This document shows positions 20,601 through 30,000 of a stretch of 64,000 nucleotides of DNA, in pieces. The DNA is from Streptomyces zhihengii. GTDB taxonomy: Bacteria; Actinomycetota; Actinomycetes; Streptomycetales; Streptomycetaceae. Where the stretch lies: assembly GCF_016919245.1 (NCBI RefSeq), contig NZ_JAFEJA010000001.1, positions 62,001 through 126,000 on the forward strand. Direction: 5' to 3'. The first letter of the stretch is position 1; each line of letters starts with the position of its first letter. Position numbers and translations under genes: made by a program. The notes below the pieces were generated by a model. The model was not told where the DNA came from and ran no database searches. It worked only from the letters and a program-made list of their open reading frames with translations.

Positions 20601-21530
20601 TCAGCGGCCGGCAGGCGACTCCGGCAGCTCCAGCACCTCGGGCGCCTCCCGGTTCCAGGGGAAGCCGCGGTGCAGCTGGAGCGCGGACGGCACGGCGGCT
20701 TCGGTGAGGAGCGCCACGGCCGCCAGGACCCCGGGCTCCGGCTCCAGTTCCAGGAACCGCCACCCGAGCGCCTCCCCGTCCTCGGGGGGACGGAAGTCCA
20801 GGACCCCCCGCTCGTCGTGCAGCGTGAAGGCGAAGCTGTCGAAGGGAAGCGCGAGCCCGAGGCCGCGCGCCTTCGAGTACGCCTCCTTCAGCGTCCACAG
20901 CCGCAGTGTCCGGCAGTCCCGGAGGCGGCCCGGCGCGGCCCGCGTCACCCAGTCCCGCTCCTCGCGGGCGAAGGTGTCGATGATGGCCTCCAGCCCCTGC
21001 TCGCCGCGGTCGACCCGCTCCACGTCGACGCCGATCCGGTGCCGGCGCACCACGCCCAGCAGGTTGTAGCCGCCGGCGTGCGACAGGTTGAAGTCCAGCT
21101 CCGGTCCGCCGCGGGGCAGCCCGTGGACCGGCGGGCGCAGGAAGGGCCGCCCCCGCGGGGAGCGCAGGATGACGGCCTCCGCCTCGGGCAGACCGCTCTC
21201 CAGGGCGAGGACCCGCCGTACGAGCGCGTGGGCGACCAGGTACTGGCGCCGGTCGTGCGGGAACAGGAAGCGGCCGGCGGTCTCCTGCTCCTGCCCGTCC
21301 AGCCAGCGCCGGGCCAGTGTGTCGGCGAGCCCCGGGTCGAGCTCGTCGTTGGAGCAGAACCAGAGGGTGACGGGGCCGGTCTCCTCCGGCGGTGCCGCTT
21401 CCCCGGCGGGGAGGCCGCCGGGTGCCGGCCCGCGGGCGCCCGCCTCGCGCCGCTCCAGGAGGAGCCACACGGCCTGCCCGCGTTCCAGGGCTCCGGCCTT
21501 GAACCGGGTGATGATCTCTCGTTCGTCCAT
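20601..21530 (-). CDS. Sfp-type phosphopantetheinyl transferase with N-terminal extension
   Basis: The 309-aa enzyme adds 4'-phosphopantetheine to carrier Ser residues. Core motifs: LDFNLSHAGGYNLLGV, IGVDVERVDRG (Mg2+ Asp/Glu) and LWTLKEAYSKARGLGL. The family usually has 220-250 residues; this one has an extra 50 at the N-terminus reading EIITRFKAGALERGQAVWLL, a helix resembling PKS/NRPS docking segments. A similar helix ends the tandem carrier protein encoded 12 bp upstream, so the pair may interact. The obvious targets are that carrier and the PCP of the carboxylic acid reductase. Confidence 0.92.
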   Translation of the reverse strand: MDEREIITRFKAGALERGQAVWLLLERREAGARGPAPGGLPAGEAAPPEETGPVTLWFCSNDELDPGLADTLARRWLDGQEQETAGRFLFPHDRRQYLVAHALVRRVLALESGLPEAEAVILRSPRGRPFLRPPVHGLPRGGPELDFNLSHAGGYNLLGVVRRHRIGVDVERVDRGEQGLEAIIDTFAREERDWVTRAAPGRLRDCRTLRLWTLKEAYSKARGLGLALPFDSFAFTLHDERGVLDFRPPEDGEALGWRFLELEPEPGVLAAVALLTEAAVPSALQLHRGFPWNREAPEVLELPESPAGR

Positions 21531-21542
21531 GGTCCCCGCCCG

Positions 21543-22217
21543 TCACAGCCGGTGCGGCAGGCGGGTGAGCGCCTCGTCCACGGAGATCCGGTCCTCGCGC
21601 ACCGCGTCGAGGAGTGCCCCCACTTCCTCGGCGGCCTCCGGGCCGGCGGCCGGGGGCGGGCCGGCGGTGGGGAAGTTCGCCACATGGGCGGCCATCGCGG
21701 CGAGGTTGGGGTGCTCGCAGGGGCTGACCACGCGCTCGTCCATGCCGTACGCGTCGTTGACGGCCGCGGCGAACTTCGCGGCGCGGATGGAGTCCACCCC
21801 CAGCAGCTCGAACGGGGTGGCCGGGTCGATGGCGTCCGGCTCGCAGCCCAGCATGCCGGCCAGCCGCTCGCGCAGGACGCCGAGGATCTCCCGCACGGCG
21901 GCCTCGTCGGCCACGGCGCCGGCTTCCGCGCCGCTGTCACCTGCCTCGCGGGCCACGAGAGCGGCGAAGGCCAGCGGGGTCGGGTGCCCGGCGAGCGCGG
22001 TGGCCGTGAGCGCGGTCCCGAAGCGCCGGTTGACGAGGGACACGAACCGCACGGCCGGCACCGATCCGACGCCCAGCGCGCGGAACGACTGCGCGGGGTC
22101 GATCCGCCCGGGATCCAGGTTCAGCACGCCGGCGAGTTCGCTCACGACGGCGGCCACCACGGCGGCCGGTGCGGTGCCGGGTTCCGTCACGGCGCGGGAC
22201 TGGTCGAGGGGTGGCAT
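21543..22217 (-). CDS. Tandem acyl/aryl carrier protein
   Basis: A 224-aa stand-alone protein with two carrier domains. Domain 1 (about 15-85) has FRALGVGSVPAVRFVSLVN: the Ser is present but the usual Asp before it is Gly. Domain 2 (about 100-170) has the canonical ELLGVDSIRAAKFAAAVN. A Pro/Ala linker and a C-terminal helix (EVGALLDAVREDRISVDEAL) follow; that helix type is seen at the ends of carrier-bearing synthases. ATG at 22217 has GGAG 8 nt upstream. With no NRPS or PKS module around, it probably holds an aryl acid (DHHA or 3-hydroxyanthranilate) for tailoring or transfer. Whether domain 1 is modified is uncertain. Confidence 0.85.
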   Translation of the reverse strand: MPPLDQSRAVTEPGTAPAAVVAAVVSELAGVLNLDPGRIDPAQSFRALGVGSVPAVRFVSLVNRRFGTALTATALAGHPTPLAFAALVAREAGDSGAEAGAVADEAAVREILGVLRERLAGMLGCEPDAIDPATPFELLGVDSIRAAKFAAAVNDAYGMDERVVSPCEHPNLAAMAAHVANFPTAGPPPAAGPEAAEEVGALLDAVREDRISVDEALTRLPHRL

Positions 22218-22383
22218 GGGTGGTCTCCGCATCAGAGAGGTCGGTCGGGGAGGGGGCGGGGGGCCCGGCGGCACGGGTGCCGGGGCCCGCACGGCGGCGG
22301 TGCCCCGGGCCCGGTGGTGTGTCCGGGCCCGGGGAGTGGCCACCGCGGTTGGGCCGGTGATGAGTTCGGGCCCGAGGGGGGGC

Positions 22384-22458
22384 GGCGGTGTGTCCGCGCC
22401 CGGGGGCCGGCGGTGTGTCCGGGCCCGGGGGCCGGCGGTGTGTCCGGGCCCGGGGGCC
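22384..22458. repeat. Three 25-bp tandem repeats
   Basis: Units start GGCGGTGTGTCCG and end CCCGGGGGCC at 22384, 22409 and 22434; unit 1 has one mismatch and a degenerate fourth copy lies near 22312. They fill the gap between the PhzE-like stop and the carrier protein start. The self-complementary GGGCCC cores could fold in the mRNA. Confidence 0.9.
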
Positions 22459-22460
22459 GG

Positions 22461-24362
22461 TCAGCCGACGCGCGCTCCGGCCAGGTGGTCGAGGAGTGCG
22501 GCGATGACACCCGGTCCGTCCTGGGTCAGCACGGACTCGGCGTGGAACTGCATGGAGGCGAAGCCGGCGGCCCGCAGTCCGTGCACCTCGCCGGTCGAGG
22601 GATCGCGGCTGACCCGGACGCGCCCGTGCACGGGGTGGTCGAAGTCGTCCGCGTCGGCGTGGGCGGCGAAGGTGTTGTAGAAGCCCACCCGCGCGCGCCC
22701 GCCGAACCAGTCGATCTCGTGCTGCACGCCCTGGTTGGGCACCGGCCTGCGGTGCAGCGGCAGGCCCAGGAGGGTGCTCAGCACCTGATGGCTCAGGCAC
22801 ACCGCCAGGAAGGGCCGGCCCCGCGCGAGCAGGGCGGTGGCCGCGTCCCGCAGGTGGGCGATCTTGGGGTGGTCCCGCTCCCGCGGGTCGCCCGGTCCGG
22901 GGCCCAGGATCACCAGATCGTGCCCGGCCGCGTCGTACGGCTCGTCGAAGCGCCGCACCGTCACCTCGTAGCCCAGGGCGCGCACCTGATGGGCGATCAT
23001 CTCGGTGAAGGTGTCCTCCGCGTCCACGATGAGGACCTTCTGGCCCGTCGGCGCCTTCCGTCCCGCGGCGGGCCGCTCCCCCGCGGCGGGGCCGCGCAGC
23101 CAGAAGTCGGCGATCGTCTCGTTGCGCCGGTCGAGCGCCGCGCGGACCTGCGGGTGCGTGCCGAAGCGCACGGGCTCGGGCCCGCCGAGCGCCGCGAGCA
23201 GCCCCGCCGCCTTGGCCCGGGTCTCGCGCACCTCGGACATCGGGTCCGAGTGGCGCACCAGGGTCGCGCCCGTGCCGATGCTCATCCGGCCCGAGGCGTC
23301 GATGTCCGCGGTGCGGATGAGGATGGACGAGTCGAGGGTGCGCAGGCCCGCGCCGTCCCGGCCGATGAGGGCGGCGACCCCGCTGTAGTAGCCGCGGCCG
23401 ACGGGCTCGTAGCGCTGGATCACCCTGGCCGCGTTCTCCAGCGGGGAGCCGGTCACGGTCGGGGCGAAGAGCGTCTCGCGGAGGATGTCGCGGACGTCGC
23501 GCGCGGTCCGGCCCTCGATGAAGTACTCGGTGTGCGCCAGGCGCGCCATCTCCTTGAGGTACGGGCCGACGACGCGGGCGCCCGACGGGCAGACCCGGCC
23601 CATCATCTTCAGTTCCTCGTCGACGACCATGTAGAGCTCGTCGGCCTCCTTGCGGTCCGCCAGGAACGCGAGGACCCCGTCGAGGCTGGGGCCGTCGGAG
23701 GGGTAGCGGTAGGTGCCGCTGATGGGGTTCATGACGGCCACGCCGCCGTGCACGCTGATGTGGCGCTCCGGTGTGGCGCCGACGAACGTGCGCCCGCCCG
23801 TGTGCACGAGGAAGGTCCAGTAGGCGCCGGCCTCGCGCTCCAGGAGGCGCCGGAAGACGGCGAGGGCGGTCTTGCGGGAGAAGCCGGGGAGCTGGGCGGT
23901 GAAGGAGCGTTTGATGACGAAGTTGGCCCCTTCCCCGGTGCCGATCTCGTCGTCGATCACACGGCGCACGATGTCCGCGTAGTCCGCGTCCGGCACGTCG
24001 AAGGTGCCGTCGGTCCAGGTGACGGGACCGCCGGGGATCAGGGGCAGCGCGGTGCCGAGCGGCACGGCGGCCTGCTCCCGTACGGTCATGGCGAGGAGCG
24101 GCTCGCCGTCGTCGTGCGCCGTGAAGCCCCGCTCGGTGATCTGCCCGTAGGGGATCAGGACCAGCAGGTCGTGTCCCGCGCCGGGCGCCGGGCCCTCGTC
24201 GAGCGGCAGGTCCCCGAGGGCGGCGACCTCCGCGATGTCGCCGAGCAGGATCTCCAGGGTGTCGGCGCCGGCCTGCTCGGGCCGGTGCAGCAGGGCGAAG
24301 GCGTCCGTGCCGCCGTCCAGGATCCGGTGCAGGAGTTCGGGCACGGGATGCGGTGCTGCCAT
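22461..24362 (-). CDS. PhzE-like 2-amino-2-deoxyisochorismate synthase
   Basis: The 633-aa protein fuses a TrpE/chorismate-binding domain (1-430) to a class I glutaminase (450-633). It converts chorismate plus glutamine to ADIC. PhzE wording: VGATPERHISVHGG, MNPISGTYRYPSDGP, VDEELKMMGRVCPSG, AVCLSHQVL, RVGFYNTFAAHAD and FASMQFHAESVLTQDGP. The anthranilate synthase alternative is unlikely because the glutaminase carries the PhzE CLSHQ form and the neighbour is PhzD-like. ATG at 24362 has GAGGGG upstream. It is the middle gene of the DAHP synthase-PhzD-PhzE-carrier-PPTase strand. Confidence 0.95.
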   Translation of the reverse strand: MAAPHPVPELLHRILDGGTDAFALLHRPEQAGADTLEILLGDIAEVAALGDLPLDEGPAPGAGHDLLVLIPYGQITERGFTAHDDGEPLLAMTVREQAAVPLGTALPLIPGGPVTWTDGTFDVPDADYADIVRRVIDDEIGTGEGANFVIKRSFTAQLPGFSRKTALAVFRRLLEREAGAYWTFLVHTGGRTFVGATPERHISVHGGVAVMNPISGTYRYPSDGPSLDGVLAFLADRKEADELYMVVDEELKMMGRVCPSGARVVGPYLKEMARLAHTEYFIEGRTARDVRDILRETLFAPTVTGSPLENAARVIQRYEPVGRGYYSGVAALIGRDGAGLRTLDSSILIRTADIDASGRMSIGTGATLVRHSDPMSEVRETRAKAAGLLAALGGPEPVRFGTHPQVRAALDRRNETIADFWLRGPAAGERPAAGRKAPTGQKVLIVDAEDTFTEMIAHQVRALGYEVTVRRFDEPYDAAGHDLVILGPGPGDPRERDHPKIAHLRDAATALLARGRPFLAVCLSHQVLSTLLGLPLHRRPVPNQGVQHEIDWFGGRARVGFYNTFAAHADADDFDHPVHGRVRVSRDPSTGEVHGLRAAGFASMQFHAESVLTQDGPGVIAALLDHLAGARVG

Positions 24363-24403
24363 GGTGTTCCCCCTCTGGGCGGGTGCTGCGGGCCGGGCGG
24401 CGT

Positions 24404-25090
24404 TCACCGGGCTGCCCCGGCCCCGGCGGCATCCGCCGGCACGTCCGCGGGCCCCCCGAGTGCGGCGAGCGCGGCCCCTGCCGTGAGCACCCGGCCGGCC
24501 CGCCGGGCGACGTAGTTCAGGGCGAGGCGGTGGTCCTCGGCCGAGAAGTCGGCCACGGCGTCGGCCACCAGGAAGGGCTGGATGTCGTGCGTGTAGGCGT
24601 CCACCGCGGTCATCAGGACGCCGATGTGCGCGTACACGCCGCAGACGATCAGCTGGTCGCGCCCGTGGCGGCGCATGCGCTCCAGCAGGTCGGACCGGTG
24701 GAAGGCGCTGTACCGCCACTTGGTGAACGTCCAGTCGCCGGGCCGGGGTTCGAGCCCGGGGACGATCCTGCGGTGCTCCGGGGTCGGGTCCATGCCCGGC
24801 CCCCAGAAGTCGCGCAGCAGGCCGCGCTGTTCGGGGGTCATGCCTCCGGGCTGGGCCGTGTAGGCCACGGGGACGCCGAGCGCGGCGCAGCGCTCCCGCA
24901 GCAGCACGGCGTTGGCGACCAGGGCGCCGCCGGGTTCGCCGGTGCGGGGGAACGGTCCGAGGAAGAACTCCTGCATGTCGTGCAGGAGCAGCACGGCCCG
25001 CTGCGGATCGGGAACCCAGTTCACCGTGTTGCCGGGAAGATCGGCTTCCCCGGGCATGGGGTACGGCTCGACGGGCGGTATGTGGGGCAT
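24404..25090 (-). CDS. PhzD-like isochorismatase
   Basis: The 228-aa cysteine-hydrolase-fold enzyme removes pyruvate from ADIC to give trans-2,3-dihydro-3-hydroxyanthranilate (DHHA). It matches PhzD from memory along its length: [18 protein letters not shown] (catalytic Asp), [46 protein letters not shown] and [20 protein letters not shown]. The last 20 residues are an Ala/Gly/Asp tail. It is 41 bp upstream of the PhzE-like gene. Confidence 0.95.
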   Translation of the reverse strand: MPHIPPVEPYPMPGEADLPGNTVNWVPDPQRAVLLLHDMQEFFLGPFPRTGEPGGALVANAVLLRERCAALGVPVAYTAQPGGMTPEQRGLLRDFWGPGMDPTPEHRRIVPGLEPRPGDWTFTKWRYSAFHRSDLLERMRRHGRDQLIVCGVYAHIGVLMTAVDAYTHDIQPFLVADAVADFSAEDHRLALNYVARRAGRVLTAGAALAALGGPADVPADAAGAGAAR

Positions 25091-25361
25091 GGACGGTGAC
25101 GTCCTTTCCGTGCTCGGTGGTCAGGGACGGGTGGGGGCGTGGGGGTGTGGGGGTGTGGGGGGATGCCGGGGGGGCGTGGGGGATGCGGGGGTGTGGGGGG
25201 CTGCAGGGCCGGCGGAGGTGCCGGACGGGAGGGGACGGGACGGGAGGGGACGCGAAGGGCCGCGGGCGGGGCGGTGGGGGGCGGGCGCCGTCGCCGCGCA
25301 AAAGCGGGGGGGTCGACGACGGCGGACGCGCCCCGGCCCGCGGCAGCACCGGGGGAAACGC
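25091..25361. other. G-run-rich spacer
   Basis: The 271 bp between the DAHP synthase stop and the PhzD-like start hold many plus-strand runs of four to seven G separated by one to three bases (about 25131-25330). The minus-strand transcript would be C-rich, so any G-quadruplex would be on the DNA plus strand. I see no gene. Confidence 0.7.
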
Positions 25362-26534
25362 TCAGCCGCGCCAGGCGGAGACGACCTCGACCGCCTGCTG
25401 CGGATTGAGCCGCGGGTCGCAGAAGCTCAGGTACTTCTCCCCGAGACGCCCCAGCTCACCGGCGTCGTGCACGCACTCGGTCACGACCTCCGGGGTGGTC
25501 TCCAGGTGGAGTCCGGCGGCGACGCCGCCGTTCTCCGTCACGGCCTCCTGGAAGGCGAGGACCTCCTGGACGACGGTCGTCACGTACCGGGTCTTGGCGC
25601 CTTCCGGGCCGCTGACGGTGTTCCCGTGCATGGGGTCCGAGAGCCACAGCACCGGATGCCCCGCGTCGCGCACCACCTCGACCAGGCCGGGAAGCACGCG
25701 GGCGGCGTTGTCCGCCCCCATCCGCGCGATGAGCGTGAGGCGGCCGGGACGGCGCTGGGCGTCGAGGCGGTCGCACAGGGCGAGGATCTCGTCGGGTGTC
25801 ATGGTGGGCCCGACCTTGACGGCGACGGGGTTGGACACGGCTGCGAGCAGGGCGATGTGCGGGCCGTCGAGCTGTCTGGTCCGCTCCCCCACCCACGGCC
25901 AGTGGGTCGAGGCGAGCAGCAGGGAGCCGTCCGACTCGCGCCGCAGCATGGGCAGTTCGTAGTCGAGGAGCAGCGTCTCGTGGCTCGTCCAGACCGGTGC
26001 GTCGAGGCCCCGCTGCCGTTCGGTGCCGCGCCAGCCCAGGAAGTGGATGATGTCGCTGGCGGCCCGGTAGCCGGACAGCAGGTTGCGCGGGTCCGGTCGC
26101 CTGAGCTCGGGGTCGGGCTCGGGCCGGTTGACCATGTGGCCCCGGTAGACGGGGAGTTCGCGTCCGTCCACGGTCTCGACCGGGGAGGACCGGGGCTTGG
26201 CGAACTGCCCCGCGATCCGGCCGACCCGCAGCACCGGCCGGCCGGAGACCAGGCGCATCGTCCCGGCGAGGACGTCGAGCAGCGCGCCCTTGCGGATGAC
26301 GTCCTCCGGGTTGGCCTCCGCGGGGTCCTCCGCGCAGTCGCCGGCCTGGACGATCTGGAGGCATCCCGTCGCCGCCTCCGTGAGCAGGGAGCGCAGCCGC
26401 GCCACGTCCCCCGAGTCCACGAGAGCGGGCATGCGGCTCAGATCCGCGCGAACCTCTTCGAGCCGCGGATCGCCCTCCCAGTCGGGCTGTTGGAGCGCTG
26501 GCATGGAACGGAGATAAGAGACTATGTCGCTCAT
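25362..26534 (-). CDS. Class II DAHP synthase (PhzC-like)
   Basis: The 390-aa enzyme condenses PEP and erythrose-4-phosphate. Plant-type (class II) signatures: VQAGDCAEDP (metal-binding Cys), RVGRIAGQFAKPRSSP, HFLGWRGTERQ, NPVAVKVGPTMTPDEI, ARMGADNAARVLPGL and WLSDPMHGNT. It is shorter than housekeeping actinobacterial class II enzymes (about 450), as antibiotic-cluster versions often are, consistent with escape from aromatic feedback. ATG at 26534 has GAGGGA upstream. A perfect 18-bp palindrome is 19 bp upstream. Confidence 0.95.
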   Translation of the reverse strand: MSDIVSYLRSMPALQQPDWEGDPRLEEVRADLSRMPALVDSGDVARLRSLLTEAATGCLQIVQAGDCAEDPAEANPEDVIRKGALLDVLAGTMRLVSGRPVLRVGRIAGQFAKPRSSPVETVDGRELPVYRGHMVNRPEPDPELRRPDPRNLLSGYRAASDIIHFLGWRGTERQRGLDAPVWTSHETLLLDYELPMLRRESDGSLLLASTHWPWVGERTRQLDGPHIALLAAVSNPVAVKVGPTMTPDEILALCDRLDAQRRPGRLTLIARMGADNAARVLPGLVEVVRDAGHPVLWLSDPMHGNTVSGPEGAKTRYVTTVVQEVLAFQEAVTENGGVAAGLHLETTPEVVTECVHDAGELGRLGEKYLSFCDPRLNPQQAVEVVSAWRG

Positions 26535-26552
26535 GGGGTTCCCTCGAATGGG

Positions 26553-26570
26553 CCGGACACATGTGTCCGG
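26553..26570. promoter_or_regulatory. Perfect 18-bp palindrome
   Basis: CCGGACACATGTGTCCGG lies 18 bp before the DAHP synthase start codon, in the leader of the minus-strand operon. It could be a dimeric repressor operator; no owner is known. Confidence 0.6.
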
Positions 26571-26670
26571 ATGTCGGCATACCTGATAGACGCGCCGAGC
26601 GTTAAGGAAAGGGCGGGGCGCGGTCGCACGGGGCGATGTCACGCGCCCCCGGTCGCCGGTCGACCGGTGG

Positions 26671-26714
26671 GGTGCTCATGGGATGTTCAGGGGGTGCTCA
26701 TGAGGTGCTCATGG
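26671..26714. promoter_or_regulatory. Four 11-bp phased direct repeats
   Basis: Units GGTGCTCATGG, GATGTTCAGGG, GGTGCTCATGA, GGTGCTCATGG follow one another without gaps in the 502-bp divergent region between DAHP synthase and the carboxylic acid reductase. An 11-bp period equals one helical turn, the arrangement recognised by SARP/OmpR-type activators. No SARP gene is in the window. Confidence 0.65.
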
Positions 26715-27036
26715 CGGACGCATCCGGTGGATCACCGGGGCGCCCGAATTGCTCGTCCGCCGTCCCGGCATGAGGCGGTGCCGCGTCGCGCCGCCGGCCG
26801 GGACGTTCTCGGACGAGTGCCATGTTCGGGTTCCCCGACAGGGGTGGGCAAGCCGGGAAATCACAGTCCGTCAGATGCGTGTTCCGGCGGGACGACCACC
26901 CGCGCCGGCGCCCGGAACGGACCTGATGGACTGCGCTTCATCCGCTCGGACGTTCGACCCGGGCGTGCCTAGCATCGCTGCGCGCCCTCGACCTCACGAG
27001 CCGGCGCAATCCAGTGACGCGATGCGGAGAATCATC

Positions 27037-30000
27037 ATGCGACTAGCGCGACTGATGGCCGACACGATGGAGCGGCATTCCGATCTCCCCGCCCTCGGAG
27101 AACGCGCGAGAGAACTCGTGAAGGACGAGGAGACGGGCCGTACCCGTATCGGTCTGCTGCCCGACTACGACCTGATCACCTACGGTGAACTGTGGCGGCG
27201 TGTCCGTGCGGTGGCGAGCGCCTGGCACCACGGCGAGGAACACCCCGTCCGGGCCGGCGACCGGGTGGCGGTCCTCGGGTTCGCCAGCGCCGACTACACG
27301 ACGGTGGACCTGGCGTGTGCCCATCTCGGCGCGGTCAGCGTCCCGCTCCAGACCAGCTCCCCGGTGTCCCAGCTCGGCGCGATCGTCGAGGAGACGGCAC
27401 CGGTCGTCATCGCCACCAGCATCGAGCGCCTGGACGCCGCGGCCGAGCTGGCGGAGGTCAGCCCGTCGGTGCGGCGCCTGGTGCTCTTCGGCTACGAACC
27501 GGCGGCCGACGAGCAGTACGCCGCGTACACGGCCGCTCTCGAACGCCTGGGCCGGCTCGGGCGCGGCCTGGGCATCGACCTGCTGCGGGACCTGGCCGAG
27601 CGCGGCGCCGGGCAGCCCGAGGCACCGCTGTTCGAGCCCGCGGACGGCGACGACCCCCTCGCCATGCTCATCTACACGTCGGGCAGCACGGGCACCCCGA
27701 AGGGGGCCATGTACACCGAACGCCTCACCAGGGCCATGTGGGGCGGCGCCTGGTCGCAGCTGTTCTCGGACGAGCACGCGGCCAACCTCCACTACATGCC
27801 GATGAGTCACGTCGCCGGGCACTCCTCGCTGAAGAACACACTGGCACGCGGCGGCACGACGTACTTCACCGCCAACAGCGACCTGTCCTCCTTCCTGGAC
27901 GACATGGCACTCGCACGGCCCACGGAGATGTCCCTGGTCCCGCGGGTGTGCGAAATGCTCTTCCAGAAGTACCGGAGCGAACTCGACCGCCGGACGGGCG
28001 GCTCGGACGACGGCGTCCCGGACCATGTCGCGGCCGAGGTGAAGAGGGACATCCGCGAGAACGTCCTGGGCGGCCGGGTGGCATGGGCGAGCTGCGGATC
28101 CGCCCCGCTCTCCGCCGAACTGAAGGAATTCACCGAGTCCCTGCTCGGCATCGACGTGCACATCATCTACGGCTCCACCGAGGCCGCCGCCGTGTCCGTG
28201 GACGGAAGGCTCCTGAAGCCCCCGGTCACCGACCACAGACTCGTCGACGTCCCCGAACTCGGCTACTACGCGACGGACTCACCGCATCCGCGCGGGGAAC
28301 TCCTCCTGAAGACCGAGGCCATGGTGCCCGGCTACTACAACCGGCCCGAACTGAACGCCGAGATCTTCGACGAGGACGGCTACTACCGGACGGGCGACAT
28401 CGTCGCGGAGATCGAGCCGGGACGCCATGTCGTCGTGGACCGGCGCAAGAACGTCCTCAAGCTCTCCCAGGGCGAATTCGTCGCCACCTCGCGCCTCGAA
28501 GCGGTCTTCGCCGTCAGCCCGCTGGTCAGGCAGATGTTCGTGTACGGGAACAGCGAGCGGTCCTACCTGCTCGCCGTCGTCGTCCCGACCGCGGACGCCC
28601 TCACGCAGCACGGCGGCGACACGGCCGTGCTCAAGGAACTGCTCGCCGGGTCGTTCCAGGAGATCGCGAAGGAGGCCGGCCTCAACTCCTACGAGATCCC
28701 GCGGGACGTCCTGATCGAGACCGAGCCGTTCAGCCAGGGCAACGGCCTGCTCTCGGACCACCGCAAACTCCTGCGCCCCCAGCTCCTGGAGAAGTACCGC
28801 CGGGTACTCGAGGACACCTACGCAGCCATCACCGCCCGGGAGACCGACGAGCTGCGCGACGTACGCCGCGGCGGCAAGGACCGCCCCGCCCTGGAGACGG
28901 TGCTGCGAGCCGCCCGGGCGCTGGTCTCGACCTCGACGGCCGGGATCGGCCCCACCACCCGCTTCCGGGAGCTGGGCGGGGACTCCATGTCGGCGGTGAC
29001 CTACTCCGACCTCCTGTACGACATCTTCGACATCCGCGTCCCGGTCGACCTGGTCATCAGCCGCGGGGTCGAGCTCCAGCACCTCGCGAACTACGTCGAG
29101 GAGAAGCTCACGACCGGGCAGCGGGGGCCGACGTTCGCGTCGGTCCACGGCGCGGGCAGCAGCCGGGTCCACGCCAAGGACCTCGTCCTCGGCGCGTTCA
29201 TCGACGAGCGGACCCTCGAATCCGCCCGGGCCCTGCCCCCCGCCGCCGGGGAAGCACGCACCGTGCTGCTCACCGGCGCGAGCGGCTACCTCGGCCGCTT
29301 CCTCTGCCTGGAGTGGCTGAAGCGGCTGGCCCCGGTGGGCGGAAGGCTGATCTGCGTGGTGCGCGGAGCGGACGACGCCGCGGCCTTCGCACGGCTCGCC
29401 GACGCCTTCGGCAGCGAGGACGGCGAGGCGTCGCGTGCCTTCCGCGAGCTGGCCGACGGCCGTCTGGAGGTGCTGGCCGGCGACATGGCCGAGCCCCGGC
29501 TGGGCCTGGACGACCAGGTGTGGCGGCGGCTGGCCGCGGAGACGGACCGGATCGTCCACGCCGGCGCCCTGGTGAACCATGTGCTGCCCTACAACCACCT
29601 GTTCGACGCCAACGTGGTGGGCACCGCCGAACTCGTCCGCCTGGCGCTCACGGAGCGGCTCAAGCCGTTCACGTACATCTCCAGCGTGGCGGTCGCCGCC
29701 GCCCTGGCCGGCGACGGCGCCCTGGACGAGGACGCGGACGTCCGGCTGGCCCTTCCCGACCAGCCGGTCGACGACGGCTACGCCAGCGGCTACGCGACCA
29801 GCAAGTGGGCCGGCGAGGTGCTGCTGCGGGAGGCGCACGACCAGTACGGGCTGCCGGTCACCACGTTCCGGTCGAACATGATCCTGGCGCACACCCGCTA
29901 CACCGGGCAGCTCAACATCCCGGACATGTTCACGCGGCTGCTCCTGAGCCTCGTCGTCACCGGCATCGCGCCGCGCTCCTTCTACGCGGCCGACGGCACG

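Noticed and set aside
22461..24362. Anthranilate synthase for tryptophan
   Set aside because: The PhzE-specific glutaminase wording (CLSHQ, FYNTFAAH) and the adjoining PhzD-like gene fit ADIC synthase better.
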